From: Dyadobacter fermentans DSM 18053
Lineage (GTDB): Bacteria; Bacteroidota; Bacteroidia; Cytophagales; Spirosomataceae
DNA length: 64,000 bases
Reading direction: 5' to 3'
Assembly (NCBI RefSeq): GCF_000023125.1
Contig: NC_013037.1
Location: 5,310,501-5,374,500, forward strand
A model generated the notes under the pieces. It worked only from the letters and a program-made list of their open reading frames with translations, had not been told where the DNA came from and made no database searches. The position numbers and the translations under genes are program-made. Numbering within the stretch: the first letter of the stretch is position 1; every line of letters begins with the position of its first letter. Below are positions 1 to 8,214 of this stretch, piece after piece.

Positions 1-508
1 TCGATGGCGACAGCCGGTAGGAATGCGAAGCCACCTCCCCACACACCATGCATACCGCGTGTACTTTGGTGACATATTCCGCAATGGCCATCAACTGCGG
101 CATGCAGCCGAAGGGTTTGCCCATATAATCCATGTCGAGGCCGGCCACGATCACACGCTTGCCCGAATTGGCCAGCTGGTCGCATACGGCCAGAATTCCC
201 TCGTCGAAAAACTGGGCTTCGTCGATGCCCACCACCTCGCAATCCTGCGCCAGGTCTGATATTTGCTGCGAAGATTGTACGGGTATCGAGGGGATCGAAT
301 TGTCATTATGAGAAACAATGTTCTCTTCGTGGTATCGTTTATCAAGCGCAGGTTTGAAAATCTGAATCCTTTGCCGGGCAATTCTGGCACGGTTGAGCAG
401 GCGGATCAGTTCTTCGGTTTTGCCGGAAAACATCGAGCCGCAAATGACTTCGATCCAGCCGGTACGAGGATTTTGGAATTCTCTTCTGTGAGATGGTTCT
501 ACAAACAT
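1..508 (-). CDS. tdk: Thymidine kinase (3' end cut by window edge)
   Basis: Phosphorylates thymidine to dTMP with ATP in the cytoplasmic salvage pathway. Reading from the ATG at 506-508 on the minus strand, 169 residues are visible. They show a P-loop GSMFSGKT at residues 24-31, the IDEAQFF metal/Walker B motif near 95-101, the FGCMPQ segment and the first CxxC half (CMVC, near 153-156) of the structural zinc site of type II thymidine kinases. The C-terminus, with the second zinc-ligand pair and the lasso loop, lies beyond base 1. It is divergent from the next gene with a 103-bp gap. The family call is secure; only the end is missing. Confidence 0.95.
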   Translation of the reverse strand, partial: MFVEPSHRREFQNPRTGWIEVICGSMFSGKTEELIRLLNRARIARQRIQIFKPALDKRYHEENIVSHNDNSIPSIPVQSSQQISDLAQDCEVVGIDEAQFFDEGILAVCDQLANSGKRVIVAGLDMDYMGKPFGCMPQLMAIAEYVTKVHAVCMVCGEVASHSYRLSPS

Positions 509-611
509 ACTTTGGTGCCGAACCGACCCATTGAAAGGTCGATTTTTATTTTATATTTACAAATCAAACATATTTTTCCCAACACTACGTTACCAAAAGC
601 GCTTATTCGTT

Positions 612-1724
612 ATGCCGGATAATCTGAATTCAATCGCACTCAACCAGTACTCCGCACGGTTCACAACAACAGTTCTGAACGATGTGTACAGGTCGCAGGA
701 CGTCGTTACCGGTGCCGGATTATTAAAACTGACACCCGTACGACAGGTCAACCTGGGCATTCTCAACCGCCTGTTCGAAGAATGGAAAAACAACGCCGAA
801 GCCTTCCGCAGCCCCTATTTTGATTTTTCCAATGAAGAAGTAAAAAGTGCGCTGGAAGAATTCATGAACACGGCGTCTCAGCACATTGCCGTGAAACGTG
901 CCGACCTCGAACCGCTGCTGTCCGAGTCGGTGAAAGAATCGTTGAAGTTGCTGCTGACCCCTGCCAATTATTTCGAGGACAAGATCAGGGCTGTCGCCGA
1001 CGCGGAGTTTACCCACGCCAAGGCCGAGCAGCTTTTGAAATATACCCACATTCACCGCGGCATTGCCGACGCATTGCTGGGCCGCCTTACCGACAGCGGT
1101 TCCGACTCGGTGTACCAAACACAAGCCGTGAGCTGGTTGTACGAGTTCAAGGACAACGCCGATCTGATCGACGATGTGGACCAGCATTTGCTGCAATTCT
1201 CGGAGATTTTCCCGATTAACATTAGCGAGCTGAGAATCCAGGAGTCCGGGAAAGCAGGCCAGCAAGCACACAAGCACGAATCGTTCTTCGACTCGGCGTT
1301 CAGTCAGCTTGAACCGAGCACCGCCCGCCCGGTAGCGCCGCGTGCCGAACCAGCTTCGGCGGTGATCAGCGAGATCGTCGCGAAGGCAAATGCACAGCCA
1401 ACGCCGGAAAAGGACTCGCTCAACAATCGCTTCAAAGTGGATTTGCCGAAACCTTCGGATGATCAATCTTATGGCAGCGTGCCGGTTAGGGTCGAAAACA
1501 TCGCCGGCAGCATCCCGCTAGGTCAGCGTTTCATGTTTGTAAACCAGCTTTTTGACCGCAACAGCGAGCATTTCGACAAGGCCATTTATGAACTGGACCG
1601 TGTGAAAAGCTTCGAAGAGGCCGAAAACCTGATCTGGCATCGCTATGCGTCCAAATATGCGTGGGATGTGAATGGGGAGGCGGTTACCGCATTGCTTGCA
1701 ATCGTGAAGCGTAAATTTGCCTGA
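612..1724 (+). CDS. Conserved protein of unknown function, 370 aa
   Basis: I do not recognise a named domain. The protein has no signal peptide or membrane segment and looks cytoplasmic. A mostly helical acidic N-terminal part (about residues 1-210) is followed by a proline/alanine-rich linker (about 230-290) and a compact C-terminal block that starts with IPLGQRFMFVNQLF and ends with VTALLAIVKRKFA. I recall this C-terminal pattern from many unannotated Bacteroidetes proteins, but could not check it. The ATG at 612 (MPDNLN) is preferred over an in-frame ATG at 531, which would add 27 unlike residues covering the promoter region of the divergent tdk. A strong terminator follows. Confidence 0.8.
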   Translation: MPDNLNSIALNQYSARFTTTVLNDVYRSQDVVTGAGLLKLTPVRQVNLGILNRLFEEWKNNAEAFRSPYFDFSNEEVKSALEEFMNTASQHIAVKRADLEPLLSESVKESLKLLLTPANYFEDKIRAVADAEFTHAKAEQLLKYTHIHRGIADALLGRLTDSGSDSVYQTQAVSWLYEFKDNADLIDDVDQHLLQFSEIFPINISELRIQESGKAGQQAHKHESFFDSAFSQLEPSTARPVAPRAEPASAVISEIVAKANAQPTPEKDSLNNRFKVDLPKPSDDQSYGSVPVRVENIAGSIPLGQRFMFVNQLFDRNSEHFDKAIYELDRVKSFEEAENLIWHRYASKYAWDVNGEAVTALLAIVKRKFA

Positions 1725-1748
1725 TAAAGCATTTCAATACTGATGCAG

Positions 1749-1784
1749 TGCGCCGGAGCAGTTAGCTTCCGGCGCATTTCTTTT
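1749..1784. terminator. Intrinsic terminator between convergent genes
   Basis: A perfect 9-bp stem (TGCGCCGGA / TCCGGCGCA) with a 10-nt loop is followed by TTTCTTTT on the plus strand. It lies between the stop of the unknown gene (1724) and the stop of the convergent lyase gene (1783). It clearly serves the plus-strand gene and may work in both directions. Confidence 0.8.
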
Positions 1785-2628
1785 ATCCAACGATCTGCTG
1801 AAACATCGTTCTGGCTTTCTGCAATTCGTCGGCATCAATAGAAAGCAGCTCCTTTTGTTCTTTGGCAAAATCGATGAGCCGTTCGGTGGGCATGTTGCCT
1901 ACGAGATCGTCCTGCGCCATCGGGCAGCCTCCATAACCGAACATTGCCCCATCGAAACGGCGGCAGCCTGCGTCGTATGCGGCTTGTATTTTAATGCGCC
2001 AGTCGTCGGGCCGCGTATGGAAATGCGCCCCGAATTCCAGTTCGGGATAATGCGGGATCAATGCCGTGAACAGCCAGCCAATGTCGCTCGCCTGCGCTAC
2101 ACCCACGGTATCGGCCAGGGAAAACGTGCTCACACCCAGTTTTGACAGTTTCTCCACCCATTCCATTACAATTTCGGGTGCCCAGGCATCGCCATAAGGG
2201 TTTCCAAAACCCATTGAAATGTAAATCACCAGCTCCTTTTGGTGCTTCGTGCATAACCCGGCAATGCGTTTCACACGTTCGAACGATTCCGCAATCGTCG
2301 CCTGGGTGTTGCGCATCTGAAATGTTTCCGATATAGAAAATGGATAACCGATCTGCCCGATTTGCCCGAAAGTACACGCATCAGCCGCCCCGCGCTCGTT
2401 GGCTACAATGGCCAGCAGGCTCGTGCTGCTGCCGGAAAGATCTAGCCGTTCGGTAACCCAGGCAGTATCCTGCATTTGCGGCATAGCCTTTGGCGAAACG
2501 AAACTGCCGAAATCAATGGTCTCAAAACCGACTTTCATCAGCTGGTTCAGGTAAGCCAGCTTGGTTTCCGACGGGATAAAGGGGTGAAAGCCTTGCCAGG
2601 CGTCGCGAGGGCATTCGATTAGTTTCAT
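1783..2628 (-). CDS. mvaB: Hydroxymethylglutaryl-CoA lyase family protein
   Basis: A 281-residue TIM-barrel enzyme of the HMG-CoA lyase / DRE-TIM family. The typical reaction is cleavage of HMG-CoA to acetyl-CoA and acetoacetate, the last step of leucine breakdown. Visible motifs are PRDAWQ (7-12, versus the usual PRDGLQ), GSFVSPKAMPQM (41-52), metal-ligand HFH (202-204) and the catalytic cysteine loop GGCPMA (233-238) followed by GN. Substitutions in the first motif and a short N-terminus mark it as a divergent branch, so a related acyl-CoA lyase role is possible. The ATG at 2626-2628 (MKLIEC) is chosen because the upstream 20 codons are low-complexity repeat sequence. Confidence 0.8.
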   Translation of the reverse strand: MKLIECPRDAWQGFHPFIPSETKLAYLNQLMKVGFETIDFGSFVSPKAMPQMQDTAWVTERLDLSGSSTSLLAIVANERGAADACTFGQIGQIGYPFSISETFQMRNTQATIAESFERVKRIAGLCTKHQKELVIYISMGFGNPYGDAWAPEIVMEWVEKLSKLGVSTFSLADTVGVAQASDIGWLFTALIPHYPELEFGAHFHTRPDDWRIKIQAAYDAGCRRFDGAMFGYGGCPMAQDDLVGNMPTERLIDFAKEQKELLSIDADELQKARTMFQQIVG

Positions 2629-2640
2629 GGGTTTAATTTT

Positions 2641-2656
2641 GAATGATCGAATGAAT
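2641..2656 (-). repeat. Short GAATGA-type tract just before mvaB start
   Basis: Two imperfect octamers (GAATGATC GAATGAAT, then GAGT) lie 12 bp upstream of the mvaB start codon. Read in mvaB sense they give a C/U-rich CATTC tract. The same sequence type forms the large octamer arms at 14554-14747, where it also abuts a start codon. Confidence 0.5.
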
Positions 2657-2679
2657 GAGTGGGCTGGTTTTAAAAACAA

Positions 2680-2723
2680 AGACTGCAATCAGGTAGTTCT
2701 TGGAAGCTCCGTGATTGCAGTCT
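2680..2723 (-). terminator. 12-bp hairpin, probable minus-strand terminator
   Basis: AGACTGCAATCA (2680-2691) pairs perfectly with TGATTGCAGTCT (2712-2723) across a 20-nt loop. On the minus strand the stem is followed by TTGTTTTTAAAA, as in an intrinsic terminator. It could end a transcript that leaves the epimerase gene (3402-4463) and crosses the repeat array. On the plus strand only TGTTTG follows. Confidence 0.55.
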
Positions 2724-2740
2724 TGTTTGCGTATTATTTC

Positions 2741-2820
2741 GGTTGTTGCATCCCTGACGGGATTTTGGCGTCGTTGTTGAGGCGAGGTAGCTACCAGTAT
2801 TACATCGCTACGCGATTAGG
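2741..2820 (-). repeat. Two inverted, stem-variant copies of the hairpin element
   Basis: Two copies of the hairpin module run opposite to the main array. One is ATCCC-TGAC-GGGAT (2750-2763). The other is ATCGC-TAC-GCGAT (2804-2816), flanked by CTACCAGTATTACAT (2791-2805), which is the complement of the GTAATATCGGTAG tail found in every main-array unit. Both halves of each stem differ from the main array's ATGCC/GGCAT but still pair. Confidence 0.65.
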
Positions 2821-2845
2821 GAAATATCGCCAGGTCTGTAACGCT

Positions 2846-3380
2846 GGTATCAAAATTCGCCGGACGAATTAGTTAAATGCCGTTAGGCATGTAGTATCGG
2901 TATCAAAATTCGCCGGACGAATTAGTTAAATGCCGTTAGGCATGTAATATCGGTAGCAAAATTCAGCTGGACGATTTAATTAAATGCCGTTAGGCATGTA
3001 ATATCGGTAGCAAAATTCAGCTGGACGATTTAATTAAATGCCGTCAGGCATGTAATATCGGTAGCAAAATTCAGCTGGACGATTTAATTAAATGCCGTCA
3101 GGCATGTAATATCGGTAGCAAAATTCGGCTGGACGAATTATTTAAATGCCGTCAGGCATGTAATATCGGTAGCAAAATTCAGCTGGACGAATTAGTTAAA
3201 TGCCGTTAGGCATGTAATATCGGTAGCAAAATTCAGCTGGACGATTTAATTAAATGCCGTTCGGCATGTAATATCGGTAGCAAAATTCGGCTGGGCGAAT
3301 TAATTAAATGCCGTTAGGCATGTAATATCGGTAGCAAAATTCAGCTGGACGATTTAATTAAATGCCGTCAGGCATGTAAC
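2846..3380 (+). repeat. Ten-unit 53-54-bp tandem hairpin array
   Basis: Units begin at 2846, 2899, 2952, 3006, 3060, 3114, 3168, 3222, 3276 and 3330 and end near 3380. Units starting at 2846 and 2899 are 53 bp; later ones are 54 bp. Each carries GGTAGCAAAATTC (GGTATC in the first two), a second weak dyad (AATTCG..CGAATT in several units), then ATGCC-loop-GGCAT and GTAATATC. The stem is invariant in all ten units while the loop is GTTA, GTCA or GTTC. Although 54 is a multiple of three, every frame on both strands has a stop in the unit, so it is not coding. There are no unique spacers, so it is not CRISPR. The gene-free stretch 2629-3401 is fully accounted for by this array, its inverted relatives and the hairpin at 2680. 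Confidence 0.92.
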
Positions 3381-3401
3381 AACAATACGCTACCTTTTTC
3401 T

Positions 3402-4463
3402 CTATTTCAAAATCGGAGCGAGGTCCGCTTCGTTTTCGGCTAGCCAGGCGGTGATTTCTTCGACGATCTGGCGGATGCTGATCTTTGGTTCCCAGCCTGT
3501 TAATGCCGTCACTTTCGTGTTGTCGGTAACGTACAGGCGGATGTCGGCCGTCCGGTTTTCAGGGACTACTTTGATCGGGATCGTTTTGCCGGTTACTTCC
3601 TGGCATATTTTGGTCAATTCCTGCAACGAGGCGCTGCTTTGCAAGCCGCCGCCGGCGTTGAGGATTTCGCCATTTACTTTGTCGAGGTTATGCAGCTGCC
3701 AGTCGATAAGATTGTAGAGATCAGCCACGTGCAGCATGTCGCGGATTTGCTTGCCGGTGCCGCCGTAGCCGAAGTAGCCGAGCTGCTGCTCGAAGTAATG
3801 TTTAGCGATCCAGAGCACCATCACGCCCTGATCCACCTTGCCCATTTGCCACGGACCGGTGATCACGCCGCAGCGGTTAATGACCGTTTTGAGGTCATAA
3901 AACTCATTATATTCTTGGATAATCAGCTCCGAGGCCAGTTTGGTAGTCCCATAAAGCGAGCGGGCGCCGTTCAGCGGGAAATCTTCGGCAATGCCTTTTG
4001 ATGAAACACCCGGTACCGGCTGCTCATCCGACAATGCAAAGCGCGTCTCTTCTTCCACGAAATTCAATGTCTCGATCGTCTTGATCGGGTACACGCGGCT
4101 CGTCGAAAGGAAAATGAAACCTGCTTTGTGCTTCAATGCATAGTTGAGGCAGTTGACCGTGCCTACGAGGTTGGTATTGATCAGGTAATCGGGCGTGCCG
4201 TCCAGGCCGGCCAGTACCGAAGGCTCCGCGGAGGCTTCGATCACCGTGTCGACCGCCGGGATTGCGTCGAAATCTTCCTTGTTACGGATGTCGCCGTGCA
4301 CAAACTCGACGCCCACTTTCTTAAGGCGCGAAATGTTCAGCTCCGAGCCTCTTCTTTTGAGGTTGTCCAGCGCGTAAACCTCGTAATCGGGATAGTTTGT
4401 TTTCAGGGCTATGGCCAGCGAAGAGCCAACAAAACCGGCTCCACCGGTGATCAGGATTCTCAT
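3402..4463 (-). CDS. NAD-dependent nucleotide-sugar epimerase/dehydratase
   Basis: An extended SDR of 353 residues. The N-terminal Rossmann motif GGAGFVGSS is at residues 7-15, the acidic residue ending strand 2 lies in ALDNLKRRG, and the catalytic Tyr/Lys pair is in YGTTK. Length and the DIRN, RCGVITGPWQ and GKQIRDMLHV segments fit the CDP-paratose/tyvelose 2-epimerase-like subgroup, which acts on NDP-sugars for surface glycans; the substrate cannot be read from sequence. The ATG at 4461-4463 (MRILITGG) is preferred over an in-frame start 13 codons upstream because it begins at the first beta strand. No other glycan genes adjoin it. Confidence 0.85.
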   Translation of the reverse strand: MRILITGGAGFVGSSLAIALKTNYPDYEVYALDNLKRRGSELNISRLKKVGVEFVHGDIRNKEDFDAIPAVDTVIEASAEPSVLAGLDGTPDYLINTNLVGTVNCLNYALKHKAGFIFLSTSRVYPIKTIETLNFVEEETRFALSDEQPVPGVSSKGIAEDFPLNGARSLYGTTKLASELIIQEYNEFYDLKTVINRCGVITGPWQMGKVDQGVMVLWIAKHYFEQQLGYFGYGGTGKQIRDMLHVADLYNLIDWQLHNLDKVNGEILNAGGGLQSSASLQELTKICQEVTGKTIPIKVVPENRTADIRLYVTDNTKVTALTGWEPKISIRQIVEEITAWLAENEADLAPILK

Positions 4464-4599
4464 AAACAGATAGTGAAATGTGTGGTACGTATAAAAGGCC
4501 AAAGTTAGGGGATTCGCCGGAACCGTAGCCGGTACATTAGATAAATAGCATTTGATTCTTTGGTGATTAAATTTAATTAATCGAATAAAATAATTAAAT

Positions 4600-4607
4600 T
4601 ACATTTG
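4600..4607 (+). promoter_or_regulatory. Candidate Bacteroidetes -7 element
   Basis: TACATTTG matches the TAnnTTTG -7 consensus and lies about 97 bp before the first gene of the TonB/DUF4249 cluster. No TTG lies 19-21 bp upstream, so the -33 box is not convincing. The rest of 4464-4703 is AT-rich with a GATTAAATTTAATTAATC palindrome near 4565 and no visible gene. Confidence 0.35.
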
Positions 4608-4703
4608 AAGTATGTAACTTATGTTCACTTCTTTAAGTACTAGCCCCGGTACTGCAACAAGTCGACAGCCTTAAAACGTATTGCATTAAAATCAGCTGCG
4701 TAG

Positions 4704-5432
4704 ATGCGTATTTTTACCATTGCATTATTGCTTCATGCCCTGTTTTCGGGGAATTTGCATGCCCAGGGCCCTCTCACCGACGCTTCGTCGGCGCGAGAGG
4801 TGGCGGCCTATCCGGTATCGCTTTACAAAACCGCCACGTCCATTTCCCAGAATCTTTACAATGGCCGCCAGTATTTCGTGTACGACGCGCGCATGGAGGA
4901 ACACCAGTTTTTCGAACAGCGCCGGTGGCTCAATGGAATGGTGATCTACGACGGTCAGCAGTTCGACAGCATCCCGATGCTTTACGACATTTTCCGGGAC
5001 GAGGTGGTGATACGCCATTTCAATGGCGACCATGTGCTTTTGCAAACGGTCAAGATCGATTCGTTTGTGGTCGATAACCACCATTTCGCAAGGCTCGAAT
5101 CGGGCAGGGAAATCAACCCACAAATGCGGACGGGTTTTTACGACATTATTTACGGCGGCAAATCACGCACGCTGGTGCGGCGGACCAAAACCCGCCAGGA
5201 AAAGATCGTCGATAAAAAAGTGATCGCCTATTATCCCGAAAAGAATTTCTACTATGTATTCAAGGATGGCCGGTATCATTCGGTCAACAGCAAGAAATCG
5301 GCGCTGGAACTGTTTGCCGACCATAAGCGCGAAATGCGCCGCGTGCTTCGGGAGAATAAGTTGAAATACCGCAAAAACCGTGAAATGGCCATTGTGAAGA
5401 TGGTAGAAACCTACGACAACCTAGCCAAATGA
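4704..5432 (+). CDS. Secreted protein of unknown function, cluster gene 1
   Basis: A 242-residue protein with a clear signal peptide (hydrophobic FTIALLLHALF, cleavage after HAQ near residue 21), so exported to the periplasm or outer membrane. I do not recognise a domain. The mature part is rich in aromatics (WLNGMVIYDGQ, FYDIIYGGKSRTLV) and ends in a basic helical tail. It overlaps the next gene (TonB receptor) by 4 bp (ATGA), so the two are translationally coupled, which suggests an accessory role for that receptor. Confidence 0.8.
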   Translation: MRIFTIALLLHALFSGNLHAQGPLTDASSAREVAAYPVSLYKTATSISQNLYNGRQYFVYDARMEEHQFFEQRRWLNGMVIYDGQQFDSIPMLYDIFRDEVVIRHFNGDHVLLQTVKIDSFVVDNHHFARLESGREINPQMRTGFYDIIYGGKSRTLVRRTKTRQEKIVDKKVIAYYPEKNFYYVFKDGRYHSVNSKKSALELFADHKREMRRVLRENKLKYRKNREMAIVKMVETYDNLAK

Positions 5433-8200
5433 AGAGACTTCTACCTTTAATCCTTATTTGCTGCTGCCTTTTCATCACCCATTTTTCCTACGGCCAGAAG
5501 GCGCCCGAAAGAAAGATCACGATGAAACTCGATTCGGCGCGGTTCGATCAGTTTGTGAAGCAGGTGGAAGAACAGACGGGCTACTACTTCTACTACGACG
5601 CTACCCGGTTCGACAGCCTCACGCTCGACCTGAATGTGAACAACCTTTCACTGCGCGAAGTCCTCGATCAGGTTTTCAAAGGCTCCGAATTTGAATACGC
5701 CATCGACGCGCAAAAGCGCATTTACGTCACGCACGGGCAGAAAATCATCACACAGCTCACGCCCGGCCTGTTCAACCCCGAGCGCGCCGGTGAAAACGAC
5801 TCCATTGCCTACGCAGGCCCCGAAAATGACCTGAAAGAAAAGCTCCTCTCGACTGCCGAAAGTAAAGTGCACGAAATAGGGATACGAAAGCACCGCATTA
5901 CGCCCGGCAACTCCACCATCACCGGTTACGTCAGGAACGCCGTTACCGGTGAGCCGGTCATCGGCGCGGCGATCTTCATTACTTCGCCTTCCATAGGCGT
6001 CACCACGGACGCGCTCGGGCGGTACGCACTCACGATCCCGCGCGGGAAACAGTTGGTGCATATCAAAAGCACCGGCATGCGCGAAACGCAGCGACAGGTG
6101 ATATTGTATTCTGACGGCAAGCTGGACATTGAAATGCGCGAAAGCGTGATCGCCCTCAAAGAAGTGTCGGTGAAGGCGGGAATGGACAAAAACGTGGTAG
6201 GTACGCAAATGGGAACCGTGAAATTGACGATCAAAAACCTGAAACAGGTACCGACCGTCTTCGGCGAAACCGACCTCCTGCGAACCGTGCTCACATTGCC
6301 GGGTATCAAATCGGTGGGTGAAAACAGTACAGGCCTCAACGTTCGCGGGGGCTCCGTGGACCAAAACCTGATCCAGTATAACGACGCCGTGATCTACAAC
6401 CCGTCGCACCTTTTTGGCTTCTTTTCCGCATTCAATCCCGATGTATTGAAGGATGTGGAATTGTACAAAAGCACGATCCCGTCGCGGTTCGGCGGCAGGC
6501 TGGCATCGGTGCTCGATATCAACAGCCGCGACGGTAACAAGAAGAAATTCGTGGCATCGGGAGGCGTCGGGCTGGTTACCGGGCGTGTTACGCTGGAAGG
6601 GCCATTGGTGAAAGACAAGGCTTCGTTTCTGCTCGGAGGGCGCTCTACGTATTCAAACTGGGTGATCCGGGCGCTGGATAATGATACTTACAACCGAAGC
6701 TCGGCGTCGTTCTACGATGTGAACCTGCATTTCAATTATGAAATCAATGAAAGAAACAGCCTTTCACTGACCGGCTACACCAGCAGCGACAAGTTCAGGC
6801 TGTACGGCGATACGCTGTATTCCTACCAGAACCGGCTGGGCTCCATCAAATGGAAGCACACGTTCAATACGCGGCTTTACGGCATATTCACGGCCGCACA
6901 TAGCAAATACAACTACGCCATGGAGGCCGAGGGCCTTCCGCTCAACTCCTTTGACCTGAAATTTGATATTAACCAGTCGAATTTCAAGGCGGACTTTACT
7001 TATGTGCTGCATCCCAAACACACGCTCGAATTCGGTTTGAGCACGATTTACTATAAACTGCACCCGGGTTCGTTCAAGCCGCGCGGCACCGAGTCGCTCA
7101 TCAGGCCCGACGAACTTGAAGCCGAGCAGGCCACGGAAAGTGCATTGTACCTGGAAGACAAATGGGAGGTGAGCCCGCGGTTGTCGATTTCAGCTGGTTT
7201 ACGGTGGTCGATGTTCCAATACCTGGGACCAAAGTTGGTGAACAAGTATCTCCCCGGTTTCCCGATCGACTACATTTACCAGGAAGGTGTGGAAGAATAC
7301 AAATCAGGCAAGAAGATCAAATCCTACGGCGGGCCTGAATACCGGGCATCGGTGCGGTACAGCATCTTCGATAACCTTTCGCTCAAAGCGAGCTACAACA
7401 CATTGCGGCAGTACATTCACCTGCTCACCAACACGATGACGGTTTCTCCGACCGACATCTGGAAACTGAGCGATCCGTACATCAAGCCGCAGATCGGCGA
7501 TCAGCTTTCATTGGGTTTGTACCGGAATTTCAGGGGTAACAAAGTAGAAGTATCGCTCGAAGGTTACTATAAAAACATCCGGAACTTCCTCGATTACAAA
7601 GGCGGCGACTCGCTGTTTATGAACCACAACATCGAGGCGGCGGTGATCAACACCAAGGCGAAAGCTTACGGGGTGGAATTCATGATCAAGAAAATGACCG
7701 GAAAGCTTAACGGCTGGCTCGGCTACACCTATGCGCGTACACTCTTGCGCGCCGTGGACCGCGACTCGCCCGACGCGCCGAATGGCGGTAATTTTTATCC
7801 GAGCAATTACGACAAGCCGCACGATTTTACGCTGATCTCGAATTATCGCTTCTCGCACCGGTTCAGCTTGTCGTTCAACTTTACTTACAGCACCGGCCGG
7901 CCCTACACCCCGCCGATTGGAAAATACATTATCGACGGCGCGCAACGCGTGTATTACGCCGATCGTAACCAGTTCCGCATTCCCGATTATTACCGGATGG
8001 ACCTGGCGATGAACATCGAAGGCAACCACCGCATCAAAAAACTCGCGCACAGTTCCTGGACGCTGGCGGTGTACAATCTGCTCGGGCGCAAAAACCCGAC
8101 ATCGGTGTATTTCCAGACAGTTGCCGGAAGGGTTAACGGTTATCAGCTCTCCATTTTCGGCCAGCCGATACCAACAGTTACTTACAATTTCAGATTCTAA
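5429..8200 (+). CDS. TonB-dependent receptor with STN and CarboxypepD_reg-like domains
   Basis: A 923-residue outer-membrane active transporter. Order: signal peptide (1-22), STN secretin/TonB short domain (about 30-95, ITMKLDSARFDQFVKQVEEQTG), a carboxypeptidase regulatory-like Ig fold (about 165-235, ITGYVRNAVTGEPVIGAAIF), plug (about 265-375, with GENSTGLNVRGGSVDQN) and a C-terminal barrel ending in aromatic VTYNFRF. STN domains normally contact a FecR-type anti-sigma factor, but no fecI/fecR lies nearby, so any sigma signalling partner is elsewhere or lost. No SusD follows; two DUF4249 lipoproteins take that place, so this is a SusCD-independent receptor type. The ligand is unknown. Confidence 0.93.
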   Translation: MKRLLPLILICCCLFITHFSYGQKAPERKITMKLDSARFDQFVKQVEEQTGYYFYYDATRFDSLTLDLNVNNLSLREVLDQVFKGSEFEYAIDAQKRIYVTHGQKIITQLTPGLFNPERAGENDSIAYAGPENDLKEKLLSTAESKVHEIGIRKHRITPGNSTITGYVRNAVTGEPVIGAAIFITSPSIGVTTDALGRYALTIPRGKQLVHIKSTGMRETQRQVILYSDGKLDIEMRESVIALKEVSVKAGMDKNVVGTQMGTVKLTIKNLKQVPTVFGETDLLRTVLTLPGIKSVGENSTGLNVRGGSVDQNLIQYNDAVIYNPSHLFGFFSAFNPDVLKDVELYKSTIPSRFGGRLASVLDINSRDGNKKKFVASGGVGLVTGRVTLEGPLVKDKASFLLGGRSTYSNWVIRALDNDTYNRSSASFYDVNLHFNYEINERNSLSLTGYTSSDKFRLYGDTLYSYQNRLGSIKWKHTFNTRLYGIFTAAHSKYNYAMEAEGLPLNSFDLKFDINQSNFKADFTYVLHPKHTLEFGLSTIYYKLHPGSFKPRGTESLIRPDELEAEQATESALYLEDKWEVSPRLSISAGLRWSMFQYLGPKLVNKYLPGFPIDYIYQEGVEEYKSGKKIKSYGGPEYRASVRYSIFDNLSLKASYNTLRQYIHLLTNTMTVSPTDIWKLSDPYIKPQIGDQLSLGLYRNFRGNKVEVSLEGYYKNIRNFLDYKGGDSLFMNHNIEAAVINTKAKAYGVEFMIKKMTGKLNGWLGYTYARTLLRAVDRDSPDAPNGGNFYPSNYDKPHDFTLISNYRFSHRFSLSFNFTYSTGRPYTPPIGKYIIDGAQRVYYADRNQFRIPDYYRMDLAMNIEGNHRIKKLAHSSWTLAVYNLLGRKNPTSVYFQTVAGRVNGYQLSIFGQPIPTVTYNFRF

Positions 8201-8214
8201 AAGAGGAGCCGGCC

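Noticed and set aside
2846..3380. CRISPR array
   Set aside because: Units are head-to-tail 53-54-bp copies without unique spacers, and no cas gene is in the window.
2846..3380. Repeat protein encoded by 54-bp (18-codon) units
   Set aside because: Every frame on both strands meets a stop codon within each unit.
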